Origin: an uncultured Actinomycetes bacterium
GTDB lineage: Bacteria; Actinomycetota; Acidimicrobiia; Acidimicrobiales; RAAP-2
Reading direction: 5' to 3'
Assembly (NCBI GenBank): GCA_903860745.1
Contig: CAIORQ010000092.1
Span: 1 to 64,000, forward strand
Length of the DNA: 64,000 nt
Under the pieces are notes generated by a model, which ran no database searches, had not been told where the DNA came from, and saw nothing but the letters and a program-made list of their open reading frames with translations. Positions 44,325-53,686 of this stretch are shown here, piece after piece (within the stretch, counting starts at the first letter, position 1; each line of letters begins with the position of its first letter). Made by a program: the position numbers and the translations under genes.

Positions 44325-45956
44325 TCAGTCTGCCACCGAACGGTACTGCATCGTGTCGCCGATCAGGCGCAGGGCCTCGGGGAAGTAGGGATCGACGAGT
44401 TCGCCGAAGACGTCCCAGCGACGCACGAAGTAGTTGCGGTCGCTCAAGGGGTCCAAACGGCCCCGAGTGGATCCGGCGAAGTGCGAGACCTCGACGTCGG
44501 GCAGCATCACCACGTGGCGACCGCCGGTCTGGCTGCGCAGGCACAGGTCCACGTCGTTCATCACGACGGCGAGCCTCTCGTCCATCCCCGCGAGCTCGAG
44601 GTAGCGCTCGCGGGCGATCATCTGGACCGCGCCGGTGACCGCGGCGACGTCGCGGCGCGCCAGCACCATCTCGTCCTCCACCAGGTAGTTGATACCTCGT
44701 CGCAGGTGCTGGGGATAGGGCGCGATGACGATGCCGTCGTGTTCGTGGACGTCGTGACGGTCGAGCAGGGTCACGCCCACCATGGCGACGTCGTCGAGCT
44801 TCGCTACGCCGACCATCTGCTCGAGCCAGTCCGGGGTGCGCACGATGGTGTCGTTGTTCAAGGTGACGACGTAGTCCCCGTGGCAGTGGTTGACGCCACG
44901 GTTGACGATGGCGGCGTAGTTGAAAGGCCCGGCGCAGTCGACGACGTGGTGAGGGGTCGCGGCGAGGTAGTCGCGGGTCGCGGGCTCCACGGAACCGTTG
45001 TCCAAGATGGTGATCGTGACCTTCGGGTAGGTGCTGGCCTCCACCGAGGTGATGCACTGGGCGAGCAGGTCCACGCGGTCACGCGTGGGGATCACGACGT
45101 CGACGCTGGGCCAGTGGTCGGGTATCGGCGACCATCGCACCACTGAGGGCCGATCGGTCAGGGACACGTGGGCCGTGACGTTGCGACGCAGCAGCGCCTC
45201 GGCGACGACGCGCTGGGTGTCGGTGGCGAGGTCGAGGTGGTGGCGTTGGGCCCTCGAGCGACCGGCGAGGACGACCGGCACGTGGCGAAAGGGTGCCCCG
45301 GCCTCATGGAGACGCAGATACAGGTCGTGCTCGGCCGCTCGCCCGGCCTCGACGCGCAGGCCGCCCTCGCGCGCCACCGTCTCGCGGCGCAGCAGCGCTG
45401 GACGTCCGACGACGTCGTAGCTCAGCAGCGTGTGGGGGCCGACGACGCGGGGCTTCAGGAGCGGGATCGTTGCGGTGTCGCCGACCTCGTCGGCGAAGAC
45501 GACATCGGCGTCGGCGGCGCGTGCCAGGAGTGTGGCGGCGACCTCGAGGGCGGGTTGGTCGCCACCGTCGAGCGCCACGAGGAGCCATTCCTTGGTCGAG
45601 GCCAGGGCGATGCGGAAGGCCTCGAGGAGTTCACCGGGGTCGTCGCCGCGCAGTCGAACGATCTCCACGTGGTCGCTGACGTCGTGGGTGCCGGGCGACG
45701 AGGGCGTGGGCACGTAGTTGGCGGGGAAGCGTTCAACACTGGCGGGCGCGACGGGCACGGCCTCGGAACCCTCGGGTCGCCAGCGTTCGACCAGGCGTCG
45801 ACGCAGGGTGTCGTCGCCCAGCAGGGGACCGACGACCCGAGCCAGGGGAGTGGACGAGAGGCGACGGACCTCGCGGTGGAAGGCGTGCCAGCGTCGCGCG
45901 ATCTCACGGGGACTCGCCGCCCGCCCGTTGAGGTCGAATCGTTCGAAAGCTGGCAC
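44325..45956 (-). CDS. Family 2 glycosyltransferase
   Basis: VDVVIPTRDRVDLLAQCITSVEASTYPKVTITILDNGS, VNRGVNHCHGDYVVTLNNDTIV. ORF opens at 46202; GTG 45956 preferred. Confidence 0.88.
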   Translation of the reverse strand: MPAFERFDLNGRAASPREIARRWHAFHREVRRLSSTPLARVVGPLLGDDTLRRRLVERWRPEGSEAVPVAPASVERFPANYVPTPSSPGTHDVSDHVEIVRLRGDDPGELLEAFRIALASTKEWLLVALDGGDQPALEVAATLLARAADADVVFADEVGDTATIPLLKPRVVGPHTLLSYDVVGRPALLRRETVAREGGLRVEAGRAAEHDLYLRLHEAGAPFRHVPVVLAGRSRAQRHHLDLATDTQRVVAEALLRRNVTAHVSLTDRPSVVRWSPIPDHWPSVDVVIPTRDRVDLLAQCITSVEASTYPKVTITILDNGSVEPATRDYLAATPHHVVDCAGPFNYAAIVNRGVNHCHGDYVVTLNNDTIVRTPDWLEQMVGVAKLDDVAMVGVTLLDRHDVHEHDGIVIAPYPQHLRRGINYLVEDEMVLARRDVAAVTGAVQMIARERYLELAGMDERLAVVMNDVDLCLRSQTGGRHVVMLPDVEVSHFAGSTRGRLDPLSDRNYFVRRWDVFGELVDPYFPEALRLIGDTMQYRSVAD

Positions 45957-46157
45957 GACGACCTTTCGCTCGATGTCCGGCCGAGGTCCGACCCAGCGCG
46001 ATTTTACCTGAGCGTCGGGCCTTCGACCGGCCTGGTCGCGGGGATTGGCGATGTTTGCGTCGCCGTCGCACGTGGGCGTCCGGCGAGGACTATGTTGAAT
46101 TCCACATTTGCGAAGTCCAGAAACATTGAAGGTGATACTCACAAGAAAGAGGTAGGC

Positions 46158-47651
46158 GTGTCTGACACGGTCGCTACGGATCCATCGGGCACGCCCGAGC
46201 ACTCACTGAAATCGGGGGTTCTCGGACTCTTCGACTCGGCCATCATGGGGATCGCGGGTTCCGCCCCGGCGTACTCCATCTCGGCCACCACCCTGTACCT
46301 GTTCGGTGCGGTCGGTGTCGGCGGCGCCGCCTCCCTGCTCTACTGCGGCTTCTTCATGTTCGGCATCGTCTTCGCCTTTAACTACCTCTCGAAGTCGGAC
46401 TCGACCGCCGGTGCCACGTACTCGTGGGTGCGTCGAGCCCTTCACCCGTATCTGGGCTACATGGCTGGTTGGGCGCTGATCGTCTCGGCGCTGATCTTCA
46501 TGGTGATCGCGACCTTCCCCGCCGGCTCGAACGTCCTCGACATCGTGCGGCCATCCTTGGCGGCGAACAAGACCCTGATCACCGCGCTGGGCGCCCTCTT
46601 CTTCCTGTTGATGGTCTGGGCGGTGGCCGCCGGGGTGACGGTGACGGTGACGGTGCAGATCATCATGTCCTGCGTCGAGATCGCGCTGCTGCTGCTCTTC
46701 GCCGGACTGGCCTTCCTTCACTCCCACAAGCTGGGCGCACCCTTCCACTGGAGCTGGTTCTCACCCAACGTCTTCAAGACCCCTTCGGGGAACACCTTCT
46801 TCGCCGGCGCATTACTCTCGGCCTTCTACTACTGGGGCTGGGACGTCACGGCCAACTTGAACGAGGAGACCAAGGTCGGACAAGCGGCCACGGCCACCAA
46901 GGCGGAGACCTCGACCTCGGGTCTGGGCGGCATCCTGGGCACCATCGTGGTGTTCTTGCTCTTCGAGGTCTTCACCATCAGTTCGGACATGGTGATCCCG
47001 GCGAAGGATTTGGGCTCGAACTCCCCCTACGCGGCCGACATCCTCGCGCGCCTCGGCCAGATCGTCGCGCCGGGCTGGTTCGGCAAGGCCATCGTCCTCG
47101 CCGTGCTCTTGTCGACGGTCGCCACCTTGGAGACGACGTTGATCCAGGTGACGCGCACGATGTTCTCCATGGGTCGTGACAAGACCCTGCCGTCGGCCCT
47201 CGGACACGTCCACTCGACCCGTCGCACGCCCCTGGTGTCGACGATGGTGGTGACGGTGATCTCGTTGGCGCTCTTCGTGGCGTCGCAGTACATCGGGTCG
47301 GTCTACAACATCCTCCAGGACGGCTATAGCGCCATCGGCATCCAGATCTGCATCTACTACGCCTTGGCCGGCTACTCCGTCATCGTCCTCTACCGTCGAC
47401 AGCTGTTCAAGTCGGTGAAGAACTTCGTCTTCATGGGGCTGTGGCCCCTGGTCGGCGCGGTCTTCATGAGCGTCGTCTTCGTCAAGGTGATACCGGGTCT
47501 CAACTCCACCACCAAAGTCGTGGGCCTGGGCTCCATGGCGCTCGGACTCATCCCGATGGCCTGGTACGCCTACCAGAAGGCGCCGTACTTCAAGGTGTCG
47601 GCCATGGAGGACCGTCACGCGATCCTCATGGAGATCGAGCAGAACCTCTAG
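46158..47651 (+). CDS. APC-family amino-acid permease
   Basis: LGLFDSAIMGIAGSAPAYSISATT, ~12 TM segments, SDSTAGATYSWVRRAL; GTG 46158 with AAGAGG SD. Confidence 0.92.
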   Translation: MSDTVATDPSGTPEHSLKSGVLGLFDSAIMGIAGSAPAYSISATTLYLFGAVGVGGAASLLYCGFFMFGIVFAFNYLSKSDSTAGATYSWVRRALHPYLGYMAGWALIVSALIFMVIATFPAGSNVLDIVRPSLAANKTLITALGALFFLLMVWAVAAGVTVTVTVQIIMSCVEIALLLLFAGLAFLHSHKLGAPFHWSWFSPNVFKTPSGNTFFAGALLSAFYYWGWDVTANLNEETKVGQAATATKAETSTSGLGGILGTIVVFLLFEVFTISSDMVIPAKDLGSNSPYAADILARLGQIVAPGWFGKAIVLAVLLSTVATLETTLIQVTRTMFSMGRDKTLPSALGHVHSTRRTPLVSTMVVTVISLALFVASQYIGSVYNILQDGYSAIGIQICIYYALAGYSVIVLYRRQLFKSVKNFVFMGLWPLVGAVFMSVVFVKVIPGLNSTTKVVGLGSMALGLIPMAWYAYQKAPYFKVSAMEDRHAILMEIEQNL

Positions 47652-47660
47652 GAGGAGTCC

Positions 47661-47680
47661 GGTCCGCCCAGCGGCGGGCC
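47661..47680. terminator. Hairpin between convergent genes (candidate bidirectional terminator, no U-tract)
   Basis: GGTCCGCC-CAGC-GGCGGGCC: 8-bp stem with one T.G wobble, between stops at 47651 (+) and 47684 (-). Confidence 0.4.
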
Positions 47681-47683
47681 GGG

Positions 47684-48862
47684 TCAGTCCACCACGACGG
47701 GAGAGAAGCGACGCACGCTCGTGAAGATCGCCAGGTCGATCGCGGCGAAGCCCGCGAAGGCGTAGGGGATGGCGTGCACGCCGAAGTGCGAGACCAGGAG
47801 GCTCACTGAGCCGGGTCCGATGACGCCCCCCGCCATCATGGCGAAGATGATGAGGGTGATGCCGTCGCTGTCGTGGGGCAGGAGGCGCGTGTACCAGATG
47901 AGGCCCATCGGGAAGATCGACGCGAGGATCAGGCCGAGCAGGGGGTAGGCCACCAGGGCCAGGTGGTTCGACGTGGCCGCCAGGTCCAAGAGGATCGCCG
48001 CCACGAGGCCGCCCAGGATCAGGCGGCGTTCGTTGAGGATGCGGTGCAGCGGTCCGCCCAGGCTGCGACCGATGGTCATCCCGGCCCAGAAGGCCGCGGT
48101 GACGAAGCTGCCCACGGCGGTGGAGAACCCGCCTCGCTGCAGTTGCGAGGAGATCCAGCCCGAGGCGCTGGTCTCGACCGCCACGTAGAAGACGTAGGCC
48201 GCCAGGAAGGTGAGCAAGATGGGTCGGCGCTGGGCCTTGAGCGCACTGATGCGGCTCTGCAGCACCTCGGCCTGGAGGGCGGGGGCGTGGACGCCGCGGT
48301 TGAAGGTGGTCAGGGCCAGCGCCACCAGCGAGATGCCCACGAAGATGCTCGGGAAGTTGCGGGGGTGCGCCAGGACGATGATCAGCGGGCAGATCACCGC
48401 ACCGAGACCGTACCCGGCGTTGACGATGCTGAGTCGGTGCGCCCGGCCCTCCTCGCGGGTTCGCGAGAGCAGGACGTTGAGGCCCATGTCGAGCGAGCCG
48501 AAGCCCAGTCCGAGCACGAAGATGCTGGCGAGGAACACGAACCAGGAGTGCACCAACCCCGACGCCATGGTGCCGACGGCGACCGTCAGCAGCGCCACGC
48601 TCAGCACCCGGCGGCCCGTCGTGCGCTTGAGTCCCCACCAACCCGGCAGCACGCCGAGCAGCGCGCCGACGAAGTAGACGCTCAACACCTCGCCGGCTCG
48701 GGGAAGCGAGATGTTGAAGTGGTGGGAGAACGTGACCAGGAGGGGACCGAAGAGCGACGACGTCGCACCGATGAGGATGAAGATCCCCGACAGGTTGGCG
48801 AGGGCCGGACCCGTGAGTTCGACTTGCGTGCTCGCTTCTGGTGACGCGGTCTGGTGGGACAC
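47684..48862 (-). CDS. MFS transporter
   Basis: About 12 TM segments, VYFVGALLGVLPGWWGLKRTTGRRVLSVAL loop; start trimmed to GTG 48862. Confidence 0.88.
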   Translation of the reverse strand: MSHQTASPEASTQVELTGPALANLSGIFILIGATSSLFGPLLVTFSHHFNISLPRAGEVLSVYFVGALLGVLPGWWGLKRTTGRRVLSVALLTVAVGTMASGLVHSWFVFLASIFVLGLGFGSLDMGLNVLLSRTREEGRAHRLSIVNAGYGLGAVICPLIIVLAHPRNFPSIFVGISLVALALTTFNRGVHAPALQAEVLQSRISALKAQRRPILLTFLAAYVFYVAVETSASGWISSQLQRGGFSTAVGSFVTAAFWAGMTIGRSLGGPLHRILNERRLILGGLVAAILLDLAATSNHLALVAYPLLGLILASIFPMGLIWYTRLLPHDSDGITLIIFAMMAGGVIGPGSVSLLVSHFGVHAIPYAFAGFAAIDLAIFTSVRRFSPVVVD

Positions 48863-48924
48863 GGACTCTCCTCGTTGGCGGCGGTTCGCCGGGCGGTGGT
48901 CGTGGGCCTCACTACACTTCGCCC

Positions 48925-49686
48925 ATGGCCGATTCACCGACCACGTTAGAGGGACCGACCCTGGCCGTCGACATCGGGGCGACCTCGATCAAGTTCTGCC
49001 CGGTCGACGTCGACGGCCGTCTCCTGGCCGAGGTGACCCGAATCGACACCCCGTACCCCTGCTTGCCCGACGTCCTCGTCGGCGTGATCGCCGACGTCGT
49101 GAACGCGAGCGGCTGCGCCCGCGCGGGGGTCGGCTTCCCCGGCGACATGCTCGAGGGACGCATCATCGAACCGGGAAACCTCTCGCGGGCGGGAGGGATC
49201 TCGACCCCGATCGATCCCACCATCCACGAGCTCTGGGTGGGCTGCGACATCGAGCGCCTCCTGCAGTCGCGATGCCGAGTGCCCGTGCGAGTGGTGAACG
49301 ACGCCACACTGGCCGCGCACGGCTACGCGACGGGCGAGGGTCGCGAACTCGTGATCACCCTGGGGACCGCCTTCGGCATCTCGCTGATGGTGGACGGGAC
49401 GTGGCAGAAGATCCGCGACGTGGGCGCCGCCACGTTCCACGACCTGGGCACCTACGACGAGGTCTTCGGTGAGCCCGCCCGCGCACGCGACATGGACGAG
49501 TGGCGACGGCGCCTGGTCGTGGCCCTGACCGAGTTCGTCGCGGAGTTCTCCGCCGACAGCGTGCACGTCGGAGGGGGCAACGCGCGCCACCTCAGTGCCG
49601 AGGACCTCGTCGACGTGGGTTGTCCGGTCCACTTCAACGACAACGAAGGGACTTTGCGCGGCGCGGTCCGCCTCTTCGTCGACTGA
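48925..49686 (+). CDS. ROK/polyphosphate-glucokinase-like sugar kinase
   Basis: LAVDIGATSIKFCPVDVDG, GVGFPGDMLEG, VVNDATLAAHGYATG, LVITLGTAFGISLMVDG. Confidence 0.78.
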   Translation: MADSPTTLEGPTLAVDIGATSIKFCPVDVDGRLLAEVTRIDTPYPCLPDVLVGVIADVVNASGCARAGVGFPGDMLEGRIIEPGNLSRAGGISTPIDPTIHELWVGCDIERLLQSRCRVPVRVVNDATLAAHGYATGEGRELVITLGTAFGISLMVDGTWQKIRDVGAATFHDLGTYDEVFGEPARARDMDEWRRRLVVALTEFVAEFSADSVHVGGGNARHLSAEDLVDVGCPVHFNDNEGTLRGAVRLFVD

Positions 49687-49761
49687 GCCCACGGAGGGTC
49701 TCACGGTGCCCACTACGCTACGGACCGTGGCGAGGCTCCACGACATCAGAGAGGTACGGCC

Positions 49762-50781
49762 ATGACTGCTTTCGAAGACGAGATCCGCATCCAGGGAGAG
49801 CTGCTGCGCGCGAGGGCCGACGTCGGAGCCAGCGAGGCCCGACTGGCGGCGAAGTCCCTCGAGGGGACCACCCACCTCCTCGTCGCCGCGCGGGGTTCTT
49901 CGGACAACGCCGCACTCTTCTTCCAGTACCTCGCCGGTCAGACGACGGGGACCCTGGTGGCGCTCGCCGCACCCTCGCTCTACGAGGGGGACCGTCGGAT
50001 CGGTCTCGCGGGAGCGGGAGTCCTGGCCATCTCCCAGTCGGGTCGCTCCCCGGGAATCCTCGACGTGGTCGAACAGGCTCGCGCCCAGGGCGCGCCCACC
50101 GTCGCGGTGACCAATGACGACGCCTCGCCCCTGGCCGGCGCCAGCGACACCGTGCTCGGTCTGCGGGTGGGTCCCGAAAGGGCCGTGGCGTCGAGCAAGA
50201 CCTTCTCGGCGACCTGGCACGCGCTGGCCCAGTTGGTGGAGGCGATGAGCGGTGGTGAGCTCGACGGCGTGAGCGAACTGCCCGAGGTCATCGGGCGCAC
50301 CGCGGCCTGGGCGCTGGAGACGGCACTGCCCCTGGAGTTGCTCGACGTCACGGGACTGACCATGCTCGGTCGCGGCGTGGGCTACGCGGTGGCCGCCGAG
50401 ATCGCGCTGAAGGTGCGCGAGGTGACCGGGGTGCGAGCGGAGTCCTACGCGGCGCCCGACTACCTGCACGGCCCCATCGGCGCCGACGGTGAGGGCTGCA
50501 CGGCGGTGGTGGCGCTCACCGACGAGCTGAGCGACGCGGTGCTCGACGAGTTGCTCCGGGGATGTCGCGAGTCGGGGATGTCGGTGGTGGTGATCCGACC
50601 GGCGCATCGCGCCGAGGTGGCCTGTGACGCGCAGATCGTCCTGCCGGAGGCCAGCGCGAACTGGGTGGTGGGACTCTGCGAGGTCGTCGTGGGTCAGGTG
50701 ATGGCCCTGCGTCTGGGTGAGGCCCGCGGACGATCCATCGACTCCTCGCCGCGTCTGAAGAAGGTGACGCTCTCGGCCTGA
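49762..50781 (+). CDS. SIS-domain sugar-phosphate isomerase/deaminase (GlmS isomerase-domain-like)
   Basis: LLVAARGSSDNAALFFQYL, ISQSGRSPGILDVVE, GRGVGYAVAAEIALKVREVTGVRAESYAAPDYLHGPI. Confidence 0.9.
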   Translation: MTAFEDEIRIQGELLRARADVGASEARLAAKSLEGTTHLLVAARGSSDNAALFFQYLAGQTTGTLVALAAPSLYEGDRRIGLAGAGVLAISQSGRSPGILDVVEQARAQGAPTVAVTNDDASPLAGASDTVLGLRVGPERAVASSKTFSATWHALAQLVEAMSGGELDGVSELPEVIGRTAAWALETALPLELLDVTGLTMLGRGVGYAVAAEIALKVREVTGVRAESYAAPDYLHGPIGADGEGCTAVVALTDELSDAVLDELLRGCRESGMSVVVIRPAHRAEVACDAQIVLPEASANWVVGLCEVVVGQVMALRLGEARGRSIDSSPRLKKVTLSA

Positions 50782-50858
50782 GGCCCGCGCGTCTGAAGGC
50801 CCCACACCCCGGGCCCTCAACCTTCCCGAATGTTTCATGTTGGTAAATTTCGTCAAAA

Positions 50859-50875
50859 TGTGAGAATTTCTCACA
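50859..50875. promoter_or_regulatory. Operator O1 upstream of the ABC transporter operon
   Basis: Perfect inverted repeat TGTGAGAA-T-TTCTCACA. Confidence 0.8.
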
Positions 50876-50882
50876 AATGTGT

Positions 50883-50911
50883 TTGATAGATGTTAAAAAT
50901 TCACATAATGT
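50883..50911 (+). promoter_or_regulatory. Candidate sigma70-type promoter with operator O2 (50890-50906) in the spacer
   Basis: TTGATA, 17-nt spacer, TAATGT; O2 ATGTTAAAAATTCACAT is 16/17 identical to the palindrome upstream of the DeoR gene. Confidence 0.6.
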
Positions 50912-51026
50912 GACGTCGTGAGTCCGATGTTGGACGGCGAGGCGCCGTGGCGCCACGTCGTTGCCCTCGTCGGTGGCACAGTGAAGCGGGGGACTCTGGG
51001 GGTTCCCCCTGGGAGGAGTATTTGAG

Positions 51027-52694
51027 ATGAAAAAGTTCAAGGTAGGTCTCGCGACCTCCGCACTCGTGCTCGTGGCATCCACGATCACCTTGGTGGGGTC
51101 GTCGACCGTCGGTGTGGTCGCCGCGGGTGCGTCGCCGTCGCAGGCGCCGCTCAATCTCGCTAACGAACAGGGGACGCTGTGGTCGTGCGCGTTCAACCCC
51201 TTCGTGCCCTCGTCGTTGCCGTACTCGTTCGGTCTGACCTACGAGTCGCTCGACTTCGTCAACGCTCTCGAGAGCGGCAAGGTCACTCCGTGGCTGGCGT
51301 CGTCCTACGCGTGGAGCAACGCCAACAAGACCGTCACCTTCACCATCCGTTCGGGTGTCAAGTGGTCCGACGGTACGCCCTTCACCGCGGCCGACGTGGT
51401 CTACACCTTCGACCTGTTGAAGAAGAACCCGGCGCTCGACCTCAACGCGGTGTGGTCGGTGCTCTCGAGCGTCAGCCAATCCGGCGACAAGGTCATCATG
51501 AACTTCAAGTCGGCGGCCGTGCCCTACTTCTACTACGTGGCCGACCAGGTGCCGATCGTCCCGCAGCACCTCTGGAGCAAGATCGCCAACCCGGTGACCG
51601 CGACGGTCACCAACCCGGTGGGCACCGGTGGCTACGTCATGTCCAAGTGCTCGGGTGAGAACATCCAGTGGAAGGCCAACCCGAACTACTGGCAGAAGAG
51701 CGACGCCCAGATCAAGGTCGTCAACATGCCGGCGTTCTTGTCGAACAACACCTGCAACGAGTACCTGGCGCAGGGCCAGTCGGCGTGGGGTTCGCAGTTC
51801 ATCCCGAGCATCCAGAGCTTCTACGTGGCCAAGAAGGCGGGCAACACCTACTGGTTCCCGCCGGTCGCCAACGTGGCCCTGTTCCCGAACCTCACGGTGC
51901 CCGGACTCAACGACGCCAAGGTCCGCCTCGCCATCAGCGACGTGCTCAACCGCAGCCTGATCTCTCAGAACGGTGAGTACGGCTACGAGCCGGCGGCCAG
52001 CCAGACCGGCATCGTGAGTCCGACCTTCAAGTCGTGGGTCTCGCCCGCGGCCGCCGCCGGTCTCTCGACGAGCTCGAACACCTCCAAGGCGGCCTCGTTG
52101 CTGGCGGCGGACGGTTACAAGAAGGTCAACGGCGTCTACACCAAGGGTTCGACCAAGTTGGCCTTCACGCTGAGCACCAACGGTGGCTACTCCGACTGGA
52201 TCGCCTCGATGCAGGTGGCGAGCCAGGAGCTGACCAGCTTCGGCATCAAGATCACCCTGCAGACCCCGGCCGCGAACACCTTCTACTCGAACCTGTACGC
52301 GGGCAAGTACCAGTTGGCCTACAACGCCGAAGCGGGTGGCCCGACGCCGTTCTACGAGATGCGCCAGTGGCTCTACTCCAAGAACTCCGCGCCCATCGGC
52401 ACGGCGGCCTCGTCGAACTGGGAGCGCTACTCGAGCGCCTCGACCGACGCGCTGCTCAACCAGTACGGCACGACGACGAGTGCGGCCACGCAGAAGTCCA
52501 TCGTCGCCAAGCTGGAGAACGTGATGGTCACCCAGGCCCCGGTCATCCCGGTGCTGGAGGAGGTCGACTGGTTCGAGTACAACGCGACGAACATCAGCGG
52601 CTTCCCGACCTCGGCGAACCCCTACGCGCAGCCCGGCCTGTACAACCAGCCGGACTGGGGCTACGTGCTCGACGCGTTGAAGCCCAAGGCGTGA
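51027..52694 (+). CDS. ABC transporter substrate-binding protein, family 5 (oligopeptide/oligosaccharide)
   Basis: Signal sequence; WLASSYAWSNANKTVTFTIRSGVKWSDGTPFTAADVVYTFDLL; SD GGAGGAG. Confidence 0.93.
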   Translation: MKKFKVGLATSALVLVASTITLVGSSTVGVVAAGASPSQAPLNLANEQGTLWSCAFNPFVPSSLPYSFGLTYESLDFVNALESGKVTPWLASSYAWSNANKTVTFTIRSGVKWSDGTPFTAADVVYTFDLLKKNPALDLNAVWSVLSSVSQSGDKVIMNFKSAAVPYFYYVADQVPIVPQHLWSKIANPVTATVTNPVGTGGYVMSKCSGENIQWKANPNYWQKSDAQIKVVNMPAFLSNNTCNEYLAQGQSAWGSQFIPSIQSFYVAKKAGNTYWFPPVANVALFPNLTVPGLNDAKVRLAISDVLNRSLISQNGEYGYEPAASQTGIVSPTFKSWVSPAAAAGLSTSSNTSKAASLLAADGYKKVNGVYTKGSTKLAFTLSTNGGYSDWIASMQVASQELTSFGIKITLQTPAANTFYSNLYAGKYQLAYNAEAGGPTPFYEMRQWLYSKNSAPIGTAASSNWERYSSASTDALLNQYGTTTSAATQKSIVAKLENVMVTQAPVIPVLEEVDWFEYNATNISGFPTSANPYAQPGLYNQPDWGYVLDALKPKA

Positions 52695-52720
52695 TTAGGT
52701 AGTAGAGGCAGAGTCGGGGA

Positions 52721-53686
52721 ATGAGGTATTTGGTTCGGCGATTTGGATTCCTCCTCATCGCATTGTGGGGAGCCCTCACGTTGAACTTCTTCATTCCCCG
52801 ACTCATGCCGGGCAACCCGGCCGAGGCCATCCTCGGCCAGTTCCACGGACACATCAACCCGAACTCCCTCAAGGCCATCGAGGTGGCCCTGGGGATCGGG
52901 AAGCATCAGAACCTCTTCGTCTCCTACCTCGAGTACCTGCGCAACACGATGACCGGCAACTTCGGCGTCTCGTTCTCGCAGAGGATCGCCGTGAGCACGG
53001 TGATCTCGCGCGCCCTGCCCTGGACGCTGGGTCTCGTCGGCGTCAGCACCGTGCTGGGCTTCGTCTTCGGGACGGTGCTGGGCGCGGTGGCCGCGTGGCG
53101 GCGCGGCGGCTGGCTCGACAACGTGCTGCCCCCCTCCTTCATCGTCATCTCGGCCTTCCCCTACTTCTGGGTCGGCCTCCTGGCCGTCTGGCTGTTCTCG
53201 TTCACCCTGAACTGGCTTCCCTACGAGAACGGCTTCAACCAGATCGGGTCGCCGCAGCTGGGCGACATCTTGATCCACGCCATCTTGCCGTCCTTCACCA
53301 TCGTGATCACCTCGATCGGCGGGTGGATCTTGACGATGCGCAACAACATGATCACCGTCGTGGCCGAGGACTACGTGAAGATGGCCCGGGCCAAGGGCCT
53401 CAAGCCCCGGCGCATCCTGTGGCAGTACGCGGGGCGCAACGCCCTCTTGCCCAACCTGACCGGCTTCGCCATGTCGCTGGGCTTCGTCATCTCCGGCGCC
53501 ATCCTCGTCGAGGACGTCTTCAACTATCCCGGCGTGGGCAACCTGCTCCTTCAGGCGGTCAACGCGGAGGACTACCCGTTGATGCAGACGCTGTTCCTGC
53601 TCATCACCGTCGCGGTGCTGATCGCGATCTTCCTCTCGGACATCGCCACCGCCATCCTCGACCCCCGGACCCGGGGAGGCAACTGA
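52721..53686 (+). CDS. ABC transporter permease (DppB-like)
   Basis: MRYLVRRFGFLLIALWGALTLNFFIPRLMPGNPAE, EDYVKMARAKGLKPRRILWQYAGRNALLP. Confidence 0.94.
   Translation: MRYLVRRFGFLLIALWGALTLNFFIPRLMPGNPAEAILGQFHGHINPNSLKAIEVALGIGKHQNLFVSYLEYLRNTMTGNFGVSFSQRIAVSTVISRALPWTLGLVGVSTVLGFVFGTVLGAVAAWRRGGWLDNVLPPSFIVISAFPYFWVGLLAVWLFSFTLNWLPYENGFNQIGSPQLGDILIHAILPSFTIVITSIGGWILTMRNNMITVVAEDYVKMARAKGLKPRRILWQYAGRNALLPNLTGFAMSLGFVISGAILVEDVFNYPGVGNLLLQAVNAEDYPLMQTLFLLITVAVLIAIFLSDIATAILDPRTRGGN

Noticed and set aside
48946-50874. 642-aa minus-strand ORF
   Set aside because: Antisense to the ROK kinase and SIS genes; shadow frame of high GC.
50901-50913. Palindrome TCACATAATGTGA considered as an independent third operator
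   Set aside because: It overlaps O2 and has no full counterpart at the DeoR promoter; more simply part of the O2/-10 region.
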